Shown here piece by piece: positions 24,087 through 35,687 of a DNA stretch of 64,000 nucleotides. The DNA lies in contig CP136061.1 in NCBI GenBank assembly GCA_032622095.1, positions 14,897,287-14,961,286 on the forward strand. The letters run 5' to 3'. The notes under the pieces are model-generated. The model was not told where the DNA came from. It ran no database searches and was given only the letters and a program-made list of their open reading frames with translations. Source of the stretch: Siphonodentalium dalli (taxonomy: Eukaryota; Mollusca; Scaphopoda; Gadilida; Siphonodentaliidae). Positions within the stretch are counted from its first letter, which is position 1, and each line of letters opens with the position of its first letter. A program made the position numbers and the translations under genes.

Positions 24087-24523
24087 TTAAACCTTTCATG
24101 ACGAGAGCTGTGCTGGCGCAACATTAAAGAAACTGTGCCAATGCATTCCCTTATAGTCGACCATAGGTTGCCTCCCATATACAAGAGAATGCAATGGCCT
24201 AACAATGTTTATCATTTTTTTTTATCATTTTTATCATTTTTTCTTACATTCTTTATAAATTTTCATCATTTTGTCTTACGTTCTTTAACATTTTTTATCA
24301 TTTTTTATCATTATTTCTTACATTCTTTTAACATTTTTTTGTAATTGTTTTCATTTCTTCTTACATTTTTTAATAATTTAAAAAAAAATGATATCAAATT
24401 TGTTACGCCGATGCATTCTCGTATATAAGCGAGGCGACCTATGGTCGACTCGCGTATATAAGAGAATGCATTGGCACAGGGTTTTCGCAACATTTCAGGA
24501 AGATCCAGCCATGAAAGGGTTAA
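24087..24523. mobile_element. TTAA-flanked MITE, CCTTTCATG type, with hairpins
   Basis: Left end TTAAACCTTTCATG (24087) and right end CATGAAAGGGTTAA (to 24523) are inverted repeats bounded by TTAA. The hairpin cassette lies inside at 24133-24481, the left hairpin shortened and the right one complete. Filler is TTTTATCATTTTTTCTTACA-like. TTAA with a CCC(T) terminus is the signature of piggyBac-type transposition; no transposase is present, so it is non-autonomous. Confidence 0.8.
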
Positions 24524-25949
24524 GCTTCTAAACACCAGCTCTTCTCGTGTATAATTCAGTGGAAATGTGATCGATCACGACCCGCGTCAACGCATGGGGT
24601 CTATGCATGACCGCTTGAGCATCGAGTGGGCAACTATTAGCCACTGTATGCAGTTATAGATCACTTAGAGGAGGGTACTTGTTCAGGAAATCGAATATGT
24701 TATCAGAATTGCGATCAACGGAAAAAAACATCAGTTTGTGAAATGAGCTGCCATATACTGTCTGGTTTATTTAAAAGTCTTGCATCTCAGACTATACGAC
24801 TATACTTTAAAGGAAATCAGTGGCGCGTTTAAGACGCCTTTTAACTGTCGAGAGATAATGCAGCAGGTAATATATTGTGGGGACACATGTACCGCATGTG
24901 TATTTATGATGTGTTGTGATGAGAACTTCCAGCAGCTGCGCGCGGAACGAATCAAAGAACAGATGTTGTCCATGTATACGTATCAATATCTGTTCATTCG
25001 TCGCTTTGATTGTGCAACAATGTCGCAGCTGTTCCGTATACAATCGCATCGTCAACTGCCACATATCAAGATAAGATGATGGTTGCCAGGCACGCCTGTC
25101 ATGGCATCGTGTCAATCGCAACATATCCTTGAATCGTGTATACGTCTGAAAATATATTTATCACCTACATGTATGCATGTACCATGTTGTATAATTTGGA
25201 TTGATCAAATACCAATCACGAATCGTGGGCGATATACACAAACATTGAGCACAGGATGTGCAACCGTCTGCCGGATCCATCATGCCATGATATGTTATAA
25301 TCGGAAGGGTATTTGTAGAACGAATGGAATAATTATCGTCTTTGCTATCCGCTGAAAAGGCAGCCGGTTGTGAAAAGGCAGCCGGTTGTGAAAAGATCTG
25401 ACAGATATACAATAATGTAACGGGAGACTCCACTGAATATATGCATCTCCGGGTGCTCTTATAACGGGAATCAAAGCGGATATTCGTTCAGCGGACGTTT
25501 CATTAGGTGTTCATCGCTTTGATCGTGATGACTAAACATGTAGCCGCATAATGTCCATTCAAAAGTATTTATAGTTTGCTCAATAACGTATGTATCGATC
25601 AAACAGAGACAATTAAAGGTTTCAGTTACTCGAAGACAAAAGGTCAGATGTATATGCATACGCCCCGGGGAAATGTCGTTGCATATTTCCGAGAGATTCG
25701 TTATCTGTCGGGAAATATTTGCATATTTCAGAGAGGTTCATTATCTGTTGGGAAATAATCACAACACCTTTAGGCCTACGTGTGTTATCGCAATAAAGTG
25801 GTGTAGTGTTATTAAGGTCGTTGGCCGCAAGTCCTCGATTCAGAAAAAAATACCTTTAATACAGTCTAAATCGCGCTGGATAAAATGTTACCCAACACAA
25901 TGGTGCATATGTCACCACGCGAACGTTGGATAAATTTGTGGGCAATGTT
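24524..25949. other. Unassigned, with two small duplications
   Basis: GAAAAGGCAGCCGGTTGT occurs twice (25355-25390). GCATATTTCCGAGAGATTCG and GCATATTTCAGAGAGGTTCA form a second tandem pair (25681, 25721). Open frames of up to 105 codons overlap on both strands near 24.8-25.1 kb without splice support. Confidence 0.45.
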
Positions 25950-26378
25950 TTAACCCTTTACCCAACAAACCGGCCAAATAAAGCTTCAACAGCCTAAAAT
26001 ATCTTCGGTCTGTCTCAATAGAACCATACAAATATGGATATCATTGGAACCGGCTCCTTGACCAGATTGTGATAGTTACAGTTATGCCCTGTGCCAATAC
26101 ATTCTGTTATATATGCGAGTCGACCATAGGTCGCCTCGCATATATAAGAGAATGCATTGTCCTAAATTCTTTGGCGTACATTCTTTAACAATTTTATAAT
26201 TTTTTCTTACATTTTTTAACAATTTTTATAATATTTTTCTACATTCTTTGACAATTTTATCATTTTTAATATGTGTTAAGCCAATGCATTCTCTTATATA
26301 TGCGAGGCGACCTATGGTCGACTCGCATATATAAGAGAATGCATTGGCACAGGGCCCTTCTGTTGGGTAAAGGGTTAA
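25950..26378. mobile_element. TTAA-flanked MITE, CCCTTTACCC type, copy 1
   Basis: Begins TTAACCCTTTACCCAACA (25950) and ends TGTTGGGTAAAGGGTTAA (26378), so the ends are perfect inverted repeats bounded by TTAA as in piggyBac-type elements. About 135 bp of unique left sequence (GACAGACC-like block, ATGGATATCATTGGAACCGG) leads to the cassette at 26087-26354, whose right end joins the terminus almost directly. Copies at 33020-33402 (inverted) and 46962-47327 have the same asymmetric layout. Non-autonomous. Confidence 0.9.
26087..26354. repeat. Nested palindrome cassette
   Basis: CCCTGTGCC and GGCACAGGG form the ends. Each end is a hairpin of about 68 bp: GCGAGTCGACC-AT-AGGTCGCCTCGC at the centre of the left one and GCGAGGCGACC-TA-TGGTCGACTCGC at the centre of the right one, so the two hairpins are mirror images. 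About 120 bp of AT-rich TTCTTACATTCTTTAAC-like filler separates them. Confidence 0.95.
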
Positions 26379-26675
26379 TCAACGTATGATAACAATTCAC
26401 CAAATATTAATTTCCCTTCTGCTTTGGGCGATTTTTGTACCCGAACATTTGGGTGAAAATTAGTGGGTGAAATCAACTAATGTTAGGGGATTTATTACCA
26501 CTATATACCGTTGGGTTAAAATAACTATTATCGCGACAGTATATTCAAATTTTGAGTGTAGTGAATACGAATAGAAAAGTGTGGAGAACGTTCAATGTAC
26601 CCTAGCCATAGTCCGCCGCTCCTCTCACTACTCATGTAACTCCGCGACGTAACGCGTCTGCTGGCAGTACTTGTT
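26379..26675. other. Unassigned sequence
   Basis: Nothing recognised. Confidence 0.4.
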
Positions 26676-26678
26676 ACC

Positions 26679-27133
26679 ATATGTGACCCGCCATATCAAA
26701 TCCAGTCGGAAGTCGGGATTTTTTTACCCTGTGCCAATGCATTCTCTTATATATGCGAGTCGACCATAGGTCGCCTCGCATATATAAGAGAATGCATTGG
26801 CTGAACATGTTTTTTAAATAAATGTTTCTTACAATTTTTAGGACATAAAATAAAAAAAACATCCATTACCCTGCAGGGAGCCCCACACATATATAGAAGC
26901 ACATAGAAGAGTGTCGTCTGCTCTTGTTTGTCTGGGGCTCTGTATGGGTGAAATTATAAAATTGTTAAAGAATACAAGAACAAATTATTAAAATTGTAAA
27001 AAATTGTTAGGCCAATGCATTCTCTTATATATGCGAGGCGACCTATGGTCGACTCGCATATATAAGAGAATGCATTGGCACAGGGTAAAAACATCCCGAC
27101 TTCCGACTGGATTTGATATGGCGGGTCACATAT
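26679..27133. mobile_element. Palindromic MITE with 45-bp outer inverted repeats
   Basis: Outer ends CATATGTGACCCGCCATATC (26679) and GATATGGCGGGTCACATATG (to 27133) extend inward as inverted repeats through TCCAGTCGGAAGTCGGGAT up to the cassette ends CCCTGTGCC (26727) and GGCACAGGG (27085). The interior includes a CCTGCAGGG block shared with the 10.46-kb copy, which lies in the opposite orientation. No TTAA at the ends, unlike the other outer classes. Confidence 0.9.
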
Positions 27134-27294
27134 GATATGTAGGCGGAATACCACCCACTACCATTACGGATACAGCGTCATGAGTCCATGACGTAGTAAA
27201 TGTACTGCTTTCCTTTGCCCCAGTACAGCTAGGCACTGGTTTCGTGTGAGATTTCTTGCTAAGATATATTTATTAACGACGTACTCCCCAGAAA

Positions 27295-27405
27295 AGGTAT
27301 GGTGGCACATTCTAGTCGGTAATTGCCTGAACTCTGCGCCTCAGCACAGAGGAGGCTGAGATCGAGTCCACCGCAGTCACGGCTGATCCAATGTAGCGTT
27401 CTCTA
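27295..27405 (+). other. Possible tRNA-derived SINE head
   Basis: TGGCACATTCTAGTCGGTAA (27302) resembles an RNA polymerase III box A, and GAGATCGAGTCC (27358-27369) resembles box B (GGTTCGANTCC), at a plausible spacing of about 40 bp. No intact cloverleaf could be drawn by eye. A second box-B-like GTTCGATTCCC lies at 27758. Confidence 0.3.
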
Positions 27406-27779
27406 CTTTCTTGGTACTGATTAGCTGGTGTTTGGGTGTGTGGTGAGGGGGCAATATTATGTGCATGCATATGACCGTTTAATAGGGACACACGGGGGCA
27501 TAAACAAAGGCTAAACCAAAAACAACTGGTTCTGAACTATTCCAGAATAGTCTGCCCATAAAACAAGGAACATGTACATATGCTGTGTGTATACCTGAGA
27601 GCAACACCTGAGGGATAACATAAATGAACGAACGAAATGGGATAATTGATTGTCTCTTCTGTTGCATTTCATAGCTAAAACAACTTATATATAGTCCGAA
27701 CCAAAAGGGACATATCGCATGATGACGTCATACATGTTCCAGTGATTGAAGAGCTCGTTCGATTCCCAGTAGGCGTGGA
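27406..27779. other. Unassigned sequence
   Basis: A perfect CRE, TGACGTCA, lies at 27723-27730; otherwise nothing recognised. Confidence 0.4.
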
Positions 27780-27797
27780 TGTTTGATCCACACAAAA

Positions 27798-28365
27798 GGG
27801 CGGGTAACCTGATTTATGCATCATGTGTGTCTACCATGCAGTGTTCAGTGGTTAACCTGATGTATGCATCATGTGTGTCTAATATGCAGGGTTCAGTGGG
27901 CGGGTAACCTGACTTATGCAGCATGACATTGTGTGTCTACCATGCAGGGTTCATTGGGTAACCTGATGTATACATCATGTGTGTCTACCACGCAGGGTTC
28001 AGTGGGCGGGTAACCTGATTTATGCAGCATGACATTGTGTGTCTACCATGCAGGGTTCAGTGGGTAACCTGATGTATACATCATGTGTGTCTACCATGCA
28101 GGGTTCAGTGGGCGGGTAACCTGAGTTATGCAGCATGACATTGTGTGTCTACCATGCAGGGTTCAGTGGGTAACCTGATGTATGCATCATGTGTGTCTAC
28201 CATGCAGGGTTCAGTGGGTAACCTGATTTATACAGCATGTGTGTCTACCATGCAGGGTTCAGTGGGCGGGTAACCTGATTTATGCACCATGTGTGTCTAC
28301 CATGCAGGGTTCAGTGGGTAACCTGATTTATAGATCATGTGTGTCTACCATGAAGTGTTCAGTGG
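27798..28365. repeat. Minisatellite, period 48-68 bp, about 10 copies
   Basis: GGGTAACCTGATTTATGCA, then GTGTGTCTACCATGCAGGG and TTCAGTGG, repeat about ten times. Length variants come from an optional GCGG or GACATT block. GCAGCATGACATTGTGTG and GTATACATCATGTGTG variants alternate, hinting at two-unit amplification. Confidence 0.93.
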
Positions 28366-28915
28366 CGCATTTGTGGGTTTGTGTGATATCCTAATTAAAT
28401 TATCTTTCTGATGTCTTGCTTCCACCATTATATCAAGACACGAACAATCTCAGCCTCAAATAAACCACACAAGCCGCGACATATTAATGGCGTCATTGGT
28501 GTGTATGTTGTATTATCAGTACACACGTTATATGGGATTGTTCTGATGAGAAACTGGTGCGATGTGTTTTATGATATCAATTTATGCCTATCCGTTTAAA
28601 CTCCGTCCAAAGATTTCCATTTCCGTGATTTATAAGCATTTCCGAGAAATTCCGAGCGTAGATATCTCATTTTTCATGTTTGGAGGGTAAACATCATTTC
28701 GGTGGCACGTGTCACTGCATATGACAAGACACGCACAAAATAAACGGAGATTTCGGAAACCTGATGTCTTTACTTAATCCAAGTGGGATAAAGATGAATG
28801 TATGCGGTCACGATAGATTACGTGTTTTTTGCCTCGAACCGGGAGACTTTTTTGTTTTTGTTAACCACGATCAGCATTCATAGCTATTGATTATAGACAC
28901 CGAGAAAAAACAGGA
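28366..28915. other. Unassigned sequence
   Basis: Nothing recognised. Confidence 0.4.
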
Positions 28916-28918
28916 GTT

Positions 28919-29000
28919 ACATTCACTGATCGAGACTCCGCAGTAACTCTACCCACAGTCACATTCACGGATCGAGACTCCGCAGTAACTCTACTTACAG
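28919..29000. repeat. 43-bp direct duplication
   Basis: ACATTCAC(T/G)GATCGAGACT with CCGCAGTAACTCTAC occurs twice in tandem. Confidence 0.88.
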
Positions 29001-31021
29001 AATACCTTAATCATCACAAGCGTTTAACCCTTTCTGGACTAAATGGAGTCTCTCAGCCAGTTAAACAGTGTACATTGGAATGATTTATTGTTGATTTGGA
29101 GGGATGAACATGTACAATAAGCAGAATACAGGTAACACAGGTGCTCAAGTAGGCCTATTTATTTAGGGAAATGTTCAGATAATAAGTTCCTATTATCTTA
29201 TTATCTGAACATTTACTATGGGGTAACTACTCATAAATGGTGCTTTGGTATATAAAGGGTTACACTTATTATCGGACCATGTCATACGGGGTAACTACTC
29301 ATCACTGATGCTTTAGTATAGAAACTTATTATCTGAACATTTTCTATGGGATAATTACTCATCAATGATGCTTTAGTATATAAAGGGTTACACTTATTAT
29401 CAGAACATTTACTATGGGATAACTACGCATAAATGATGCTTTAGTATAGAAAGGGTTACACTTATTATCAGAACATTTACTACGGGATAACTACTCATAA
29501 ATGGAGCTTTATTATAGAAAGGGTTAAACTTATTATCTGAACATTTACTATGGGATAACTACTCATAAATGGTGCTTTAGTATAGAAAGGGTTACACTTA
29601 TTATCTGAACATTTCATATGGGATAACTATAGTCATAAATGGTGCTTTAGTATAGAAAGGGTTACACTTATTATCTGAACATTTCATATGGGATAACTAC
29701 AGTCATAAATGGTGCTTTAGTATAGAAAGGGTTACACTTATTATCTGAACATTTCATATGGGATAACTACAGTCATAAATGGTGCTTTAGTATAGAAAGG
29801 GTTACACTTATTATATGAACATTTCCTATGGGATAACTACTCATAAATGGTGCTTTAGTATAGAAAGGGTTAAACTTATTAGCTGAACATTTACTATGGG
29901 ATAACTACTCATAAATGGTGCTTTAGTATATAAAGGGTTACACTTATTATCTGAACATTTCCTATGGGATAACTACTCATCAATTATGCTTTAGTATAGA
30001 AAAGGTTAATCTTATTATCTGAACATTTCCTATAGGATAACTACTCATAAATGGTGCTTTAGTATAGAAAGGGTTACACTTATTATCAGAATATTTGCTA
30101 CGGGATAACTACTCATAAGTGGTGCTTTAGTATAGAAAGGGTTACACTTATTATCTGAACATTTACTATGGGATAACTACTCATCAATTATGCTTTAGTA
30201 TAGAAAGGGTTAATCTTATTATCTGAACATTTCCTATCGGATAACTACTCATAAATGGTGTTTTAGTATAGAAAGGGTTACACTTATTATGAGAATATTT
30301 GCTATGGGATAACTACTCATAAATGATGCTTTAGTATAGAAAGGGTTACACTTATTATCAGAATATTTGCTATGGGATAACTACTCATAAATTGTGCTTT
30401 AGTATATAAAGGGTTACACTTATTATCTGAACATTTACTATGGGATAACTGTTATCAATTATGCTTTAGTATAGAAAGGGTTAATCTTATTATCTGAACA
30501 TTTACTATAGGATAACTACTCATAAATGGTGCTTTAGTATAGAAAGGGTTACACTTATTATCAGAATATTTGCTATTGGATAACTACTCGTAAATGGTGC
30601 TTTAGTATAGAAAGGGTTACACTTATTATCATAATATTTGCTATGGGATAACTACTCATAAATGGTGCTTTAGTATATAAAGGGTTACACTTATTATCTG
30701 AACATTTACTATGGGATAACTACTCATCAATTATGCTTTAGTATAGAAAGGGTTAATCTTGTTATCTGAACATTTCCTATAGGATAACTACTCATAAATG
30801 GTGCTTTAGTATAGAAAGGGTTACACTTATTATCAGAATATTTGCTATGGGATAACTACTCATAAATGGTGCTTTAGTATAGAAAGGGTTACACTTATTA
30901 TCAGAATATTTGCTATAGGATAACTACTCATCAATGATGCTTTAGTGTAGAAAGGGTTAATCTTATTATCTGAACATTTCCTATAGGATAACTACTCATA
31001 AATGATGGTATAGTATAGAAA

Positions 31022-31153
31022 GGACTAGCGTCTGATAAGTCTTGAACCAGCCAGACGATACAATATATACACAGAACGACACGATGTGTAAATGGGTTTG
31101 TCGATACGGCACGAGTGCTGTCGCGGGAGGATAGAACGAGAGGCGCTTCTTAT
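31022..31153. repeat. Non-satellite insert in the array, copy 1
   Basis: About 130 bp from GGACTAGCGTCTGATAAGTC to AGAACGAGAGGCGCTTC interrupt the 68-bp units. An identical-looking insert occurs 1207 bp later. Relatively GC-rich; identity unknown. Confidence 0.9.
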
Positions 31154-32228
31154 TATCTGAACATTTCCTATGGGATAACTAATCATAAATGATGCTATAG
31201 TATAGAAAGAGTTAAACTTATTATCTGAACATTTCCTATGGGATAACTACTCATCAATGATGCTATAGTATAGAAAGGGTTAAACTTTATTATCAGAACA
31301 TTTCCTATGGGATAACTACTCATCAATGATGCTATAGTATAGAAAGGGTTACACTTATTATCTGAACATTTCCTATGGGATAACTACTCATCAATGATGG
31401 TTTAGTGTAGAAAGGGTTTATCTTATTATCTGAACATTTCCTATCGGATAACTACTCATAAATGGTGTTTTAGTATAGAAAGGGTTACACTTATTATGAG
31501 AATATTTGCTATGGGATAACTACTCATAAATGATGCTTTAGTATAGAAAGGGTTACACTTATTATCAGAATATTTGCTATGGGATAACTACTCATAAATT
31601 GTGCTTTAGTATATAAAGGGTTACACTTATTATCTGAACATTTACTATGGGATAACTGTTATCAATTATGCTTTAGTATAGAAAGGGTTAATCTTATTAT
31701 CTGAACATTTACTATAGGATAACTACTCATAAATGGTGCTTTAGTATAGAAAGGGTTACACTTATTATCAGAATATTTGCTATTGGATAACTACTCGTAA
31801 ATGGTGCTTTAGTATAGAAAGGGTTACACTTATTATCAGAATATTTGCTATGGGATAACTACTCATAAATGGTGCTTTAGTATATAAAGGGTTACACTTA
31901 TTATCTGAACATTTACTATGGGATAACTACTCATCAATTATGCTTTAGTATAGAAAGGGTTAATCTTGTTATCTGAACATTTCCTATAGGATAACTACTC
32001 ATAAATGGTGCTTTAGTATAGAAAGGGTTACACTTATTATCAGAATATTTGCTATGGGATAACTACTCATAAATGGTGCTTTAGTATAGAAAGGGTTACA
32101 CTTATTATCAGAATATTTGCTATAGGATAACTACTCATCAATGATGCTTTAGTGTAGAAAGGGTTAATCTTATTATCTGAACATTTCCTATAGGATAACT
32201 ACTCATAAATGATGGTATAGTATAGAAA

Positions 32229-32360
32229 GGACTAGCGTCTGATAAGTCTTGAACCAGCCAGACGATACAATATATACACAGAACGACACGATGTGTAAAT
32301 GGGTTTGTCGATACGGCACGAGTGCTGTCGCGGGAGGATAGAACGAGAGGCGCTTCTTAT
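32229..32360. repeat. Non-satellite insert in the array, copy 2
   Basis: Same sequence as 31022-31153 at a 1207-bp offset. The offset matches that of the variant CTATCGGATAACTACTC (30234 and 31441), which defines the length of the duplicated block. Confidence 0.9.
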
Positions 32361-33019
32361 TATCTGAACATTTCCTATGGGATAACTAATCATAAATGAT
32401 GCTATAGTATAGAAAGAGTTAAACTTATTATCTGAACATTTCCTATGGGATAACTACTCATCAATGATGCTATAGTATAGAAAGGGTTAAACTTTATTAT
32501 CAGAACATTTCCTATGGGATAACTACTCATCAATGATGCTATAGTATAGAAAGGGTTACACTTATTATCTGAACATTTCCTATGGGATAACTACTCATCA
32601 ATGATGGTTTAGTGTAGAAAGGGTTTATCTTATTATCTGAACATTTCCTATAGGATAACTACTCATAAATGGTGCTTTAGTATAGAAAGGGTTACACTTG
32701 TTATTAGAATATTTGCTATAGGATAACTACTCACAAATGATGCTTTAGTATAGAAATGGTTAATCTTATCTGAAAATTTTCTACATGGTAACTGCTCATC
32801 AATTATGCGTTAGTTTATAAAGGGTTATGGTATAGATGAACCAAATTAGAAATCAATATCTAGTTGCCGAATGTGTCCCCACGACAGAACACAATGAAGA
32901 CCCAACATCAAGTTAGAAACTAAATTGTAAACGGTCATACCCGGGGAACCTAATAAACTATATTTGGTCCTTTACAGAACCAATACCATTTGGTTTCAAG
33001 AAATAAATGGTCTTGGTTC

Positions 33020-33402
33020 TTAACCCTTTACCCAACAGAACGGCCCTGTGCCAATGCATTCTCTTATATATGCGAGTCGACCATATAAGAGAATGCATTG
33101 GCTTAACACATTACAAATTATAAAATTCTTAAAGAATGTAAGAAAAAATGGTAAAAAGTTTTTAAAAAAGATTTTTTTAGGCCAATGCATTCTCTTATAT
33201 ATGCGAGGCGACCTATGGTCGACTCGCATATATAAGAAAATGCATTGGCACAGGGCATAACTGTAACTATCACAATGTGGTCAAGGAGCCGGTTCCAATG
33301 ATATCCATATTTGTATGGTTCTATTGAGACAGACCGAAGATATTTTAGGCTGTTGAAGCTTTATTTGGCCGGTTTTGGCCGGTTTGTTGGGTAAAGGGTT
33401 AA
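33020..33402. mobile_element. TTAA-flanked MITE, CCCTTTACCC type, copy 2 (inverted)
   Basis: TTAACCCTTTACCCAACA at 33020 and TGTTGGGTAAAGGGTTAA ending at 33402. The long unique arm lies on the right, so this copy is inverted relative to 25950. In its cassette (33044-33255) the left hairpin has lost its inner half, GAGTCGACCATATAAGAG, a typical hairpin-loop deletion. Confidence 0.9.
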
Positions 33403-33876
33403 CAAGGAACCAAACAATTGGCATAGCTTATAATGCGGTTTTTCACATTAAATAATAAATTGAATCAAAGAAACCATGTCCGGAAACGCTTTAAAAATAT
33501 TGATTTTAATTAATATGTGCTGGTATAATACATATGGGATATTATGCCTTGGTGGAAAGTGCTAACAATATTGAGTTATCCCATTGCTATGCTCCGAACG
33601 TATCTGCGACCCTCGCGGGAAAGGTTCGGAACGTATAGCGAGATGGGGAACTATATCTCTATCCGCCGATTTATCTGTCGTCTGCTTTTATTACCTTAAC
33701 ATCAAACAAAATTAATAATAGACCATTCCGATGTACACTTTTCAACTGACTGTGATAATCGATTTAGAATATACAGGATTAATACCATCTTTAAGAGAGG
33801 AATGGGTTGTCTGCGATGAATCGAAATCGTGACCTATTGTTTAAATATCTATCCCGTCCTCATGTTAGTCATACAA
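33403..33876. other. Unassigned sequence
   Basis: Nothing recognised. Confidence 0.4.
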
Positions 33877-33945
33877 GTATGTACCACCCTCATTATGTAC
33901 CACCCTCATTATGTACCACCCTCATTATGTACCACCCTCATTATG
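33877..33945. repeat. 16-bp minisatellite, 4 copies
   Basis: TATGTACCACCCTCAT is repeated in tandem. Confidence 0.93.
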
Positions 33946-34670
33946 TGGCGAAATTAGAAGACGAGTAGGCTTTGATCACTTACTATTCCACAGACATGTA
34001 CGTTGACTTCTTCGATCCGTTCGCAAACGGTGACCTTTTGACAAATAAATCGCGATGGTTATATGTTGTGAACCGACACGAGTGTGCTGGTTTACGTGCG
34101 GTCTGTCCCCAGGGACAGACACGAGTCCCCAGTCAGACGAATTTAATTTGTTAAAATGATAGCACAACTATCGATTCCAGACATCAGGAATCACATCTCC
34201 AGCGATCCTATATTTGAATAATTCGATCCGAATTTGAATAATTTGATAATATGGATCATCTGGTATCGAAGAGAGGAATCGTTTTACCAATCAATTTCTA
34301 AAGCATATTAATTTTACTTTGATTTATAAAGTTGTTCTTTTTTTGACAGAACATTCAGAAACTCGTTTCAAATAGTCCATGTACTTCTCATTTCAAAACA
34401 GATGATACGAAAACGAGGAAAAGTTAGTTTAATTATATTTATTATTTCCAAGTACCACATACATTAATCATGGATGAATGAAGATGGGATCGGACAACAA
34501 GCATACCTTGCTTTTATAAGTCCTCTCCCCACTGATTGTAAACGTCTGGGTGGTAACAAATAAAAAACAAATTGGGTGGGAAAAAAATAGAAAGGATGCA
34601 GATCTGTGCATGGTTACCATCCAGGTGAAATAATCGTAATGGTCGGAAGAAAATAATAGTGGATGAAGGC
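33946..34670. other. Unassigned, one diverged dispersed repeat
   Basis: 34160-34270 (CTATCGATTCCAGACATCA... ATCATCTGG) resembles 36285-36390 (CTATCGATTACTGACATCA... CCCATCTGG), a decayed dispersed element. Nothing else recognised. Confidence 0.45.
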
Positions 34671-34683
34671 AGGATAGTGGGAT

Positions 34684-34745
34684 TAAGACAGATAGAGAGA
34701 GAGAGAGAAGGGAGGTAGAAGGGAGGTAGAAGGGAGGTAGAACAG
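34684..34745. repeat. (GA)n and GGGAGGTAGAA short repeats
   Basis: GAGAGAGA tract followed by three tandem GGGAGGTAGAA-type units. Confidence 0.85.
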
Positions 34746-34816
34746 AAAAAAATAGTGAATTAAGTGTAAGACTGAAGAGAAGAAGTACCATAGGAGACAC
34801 AGTTGACTGCTATAAA

Positions 34817-34968
34817 CTCGATCTGACCCATACCGTACATATTATAATCGATCTGACCCATACCGTACATATTATAATCGATCTGACCCATACCGTACAT
34901 ATTATAATCGATCTGACCCATACCGTACATATTATAATCGATCTGACCCATACCGTACATATTATTTT
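34817..34968. repeat. 30-bp minisatellite, 5 copies
   Basis: ATCGATCTGACCCATACCGT then ACATATTATA is repeated five times with no visible variation. The 30-bp period keeps a 131-codon minus-strand frame open; it is an artefact. Confidence 0.95.
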
Positions 34969-35154
34969 GTATTATGACCATCTTTTGCATTATTAACGCC
35001 CCCGGTGTATACTGTTCTACAGATTTTAGAAAGCTGTGATTCACTGGCCATTTTATAAATAGATAATGTTTTCTTTTAGACGCACTAAAAACTGTAGTGC
35101 TACCCCGAATGCGGTAAAAGGTGTAGTTGTTATTTATGGATATTATAGGAAGCA

Positions 35155-35560
35155 TAATCTATAGCGATGGGATTTATCGCAGGACAGCACATTTCGGGTT
35201 TTTGAAGGGTGTGTATCCGCTGGATGTCTTATAGTTGCAGTATGTAACTATTATGACCGCGTTAATTGCTTTCGATGTTTAGCTATGAACAATGGCTGGG
35301 TCATGCACTCTTGGCGGGAACACAATGCCTCCGATTTTGGTCCGCATTTAGAAGCTTTCTGGTGTGGTGAATGAGAAACCTGCAGTAATAAGCCGTAGTG
35401 TATTGTAATAATTTGAAGGATTAGTTGTTTTAATGGAATTCTGAGGCGGTGCATTCATGTAACCAATATATTTTATATTATAATTTATATTTATGGCCAA
35501 TAATATGATCTTGAGGGCGTTACCATTTCTGCTTATGGTTTTCTTGTTAACAGTGTGCAC
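35155..35560 (-). repeat. Dispersed repeat, inverted mate of 20.28 kb
   Basis: Reverse complement of 20280-20700 over about 400 bp, from CTATAGCGATGGGATTTATC to CATTTCTGCTTATGGTTTTC, with scattered substitutions. Confidence 0.88.
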
Positions 35561-35687
35561 CATACTGATACCATGAATAGGTTTTAAGCCGCCATTGATC
35601 TATTAATATATAAGGTTGTATTGTTAAAGCCGTTGGAGGAACGGTGACTTGGTAAATACGAATCATGGTGGTAATGGTGCGACTGTT

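Larger units (their letters stand above)
29025..32830. repeat. 68-bp satellite, MITE-derived, over 50 copies
   Basis: Units read CTTATTATCTGAACATTTCC, then TATGGGATAACTACTCATAA, then GCTTTAGTATAGAAAGGGTT, with a period near 68 bp (64-70). Every unit ends in AAAGGGTTA, the same terminal motif as the TTAA-bounded MITEs. The left border holds one unit in the opposite orientation, split by an insert: TTAACCCTTTCTGGACTAAA at 29025 and AAATGTTCAGATAATAAG at 29169-29186, facing CTTATTATCTGAACATTT at 29197. A block of about 1207 bp, including a 130-bp non-satellite insert, is duplicated in tandem within the array. Confidence 0.95.

Noticed and set aside
24780-25124. Frames of about 100 codons on both strands
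   Set aside because: Overlapping on opposite strands, no splice support, no recognisable motif.
27295-27405. A functional tRNA gene
   Set aside because: Box-A- and box-B-like strings are present but no cloverleaf with a clear acceptor and anticodon stem; kept only as a possible SINE head.
29025-32830. TTAACCC motifs as telomere-like repeats
   Set aside because: The motif occurs once per 68 bp as TTAACCCTTT, a MITE terminus, not as tandem TTAGGG.
34760-35155. 131-codon minus-strand frame
   Set aside because: Held open by the invariant 30-bp repeat.
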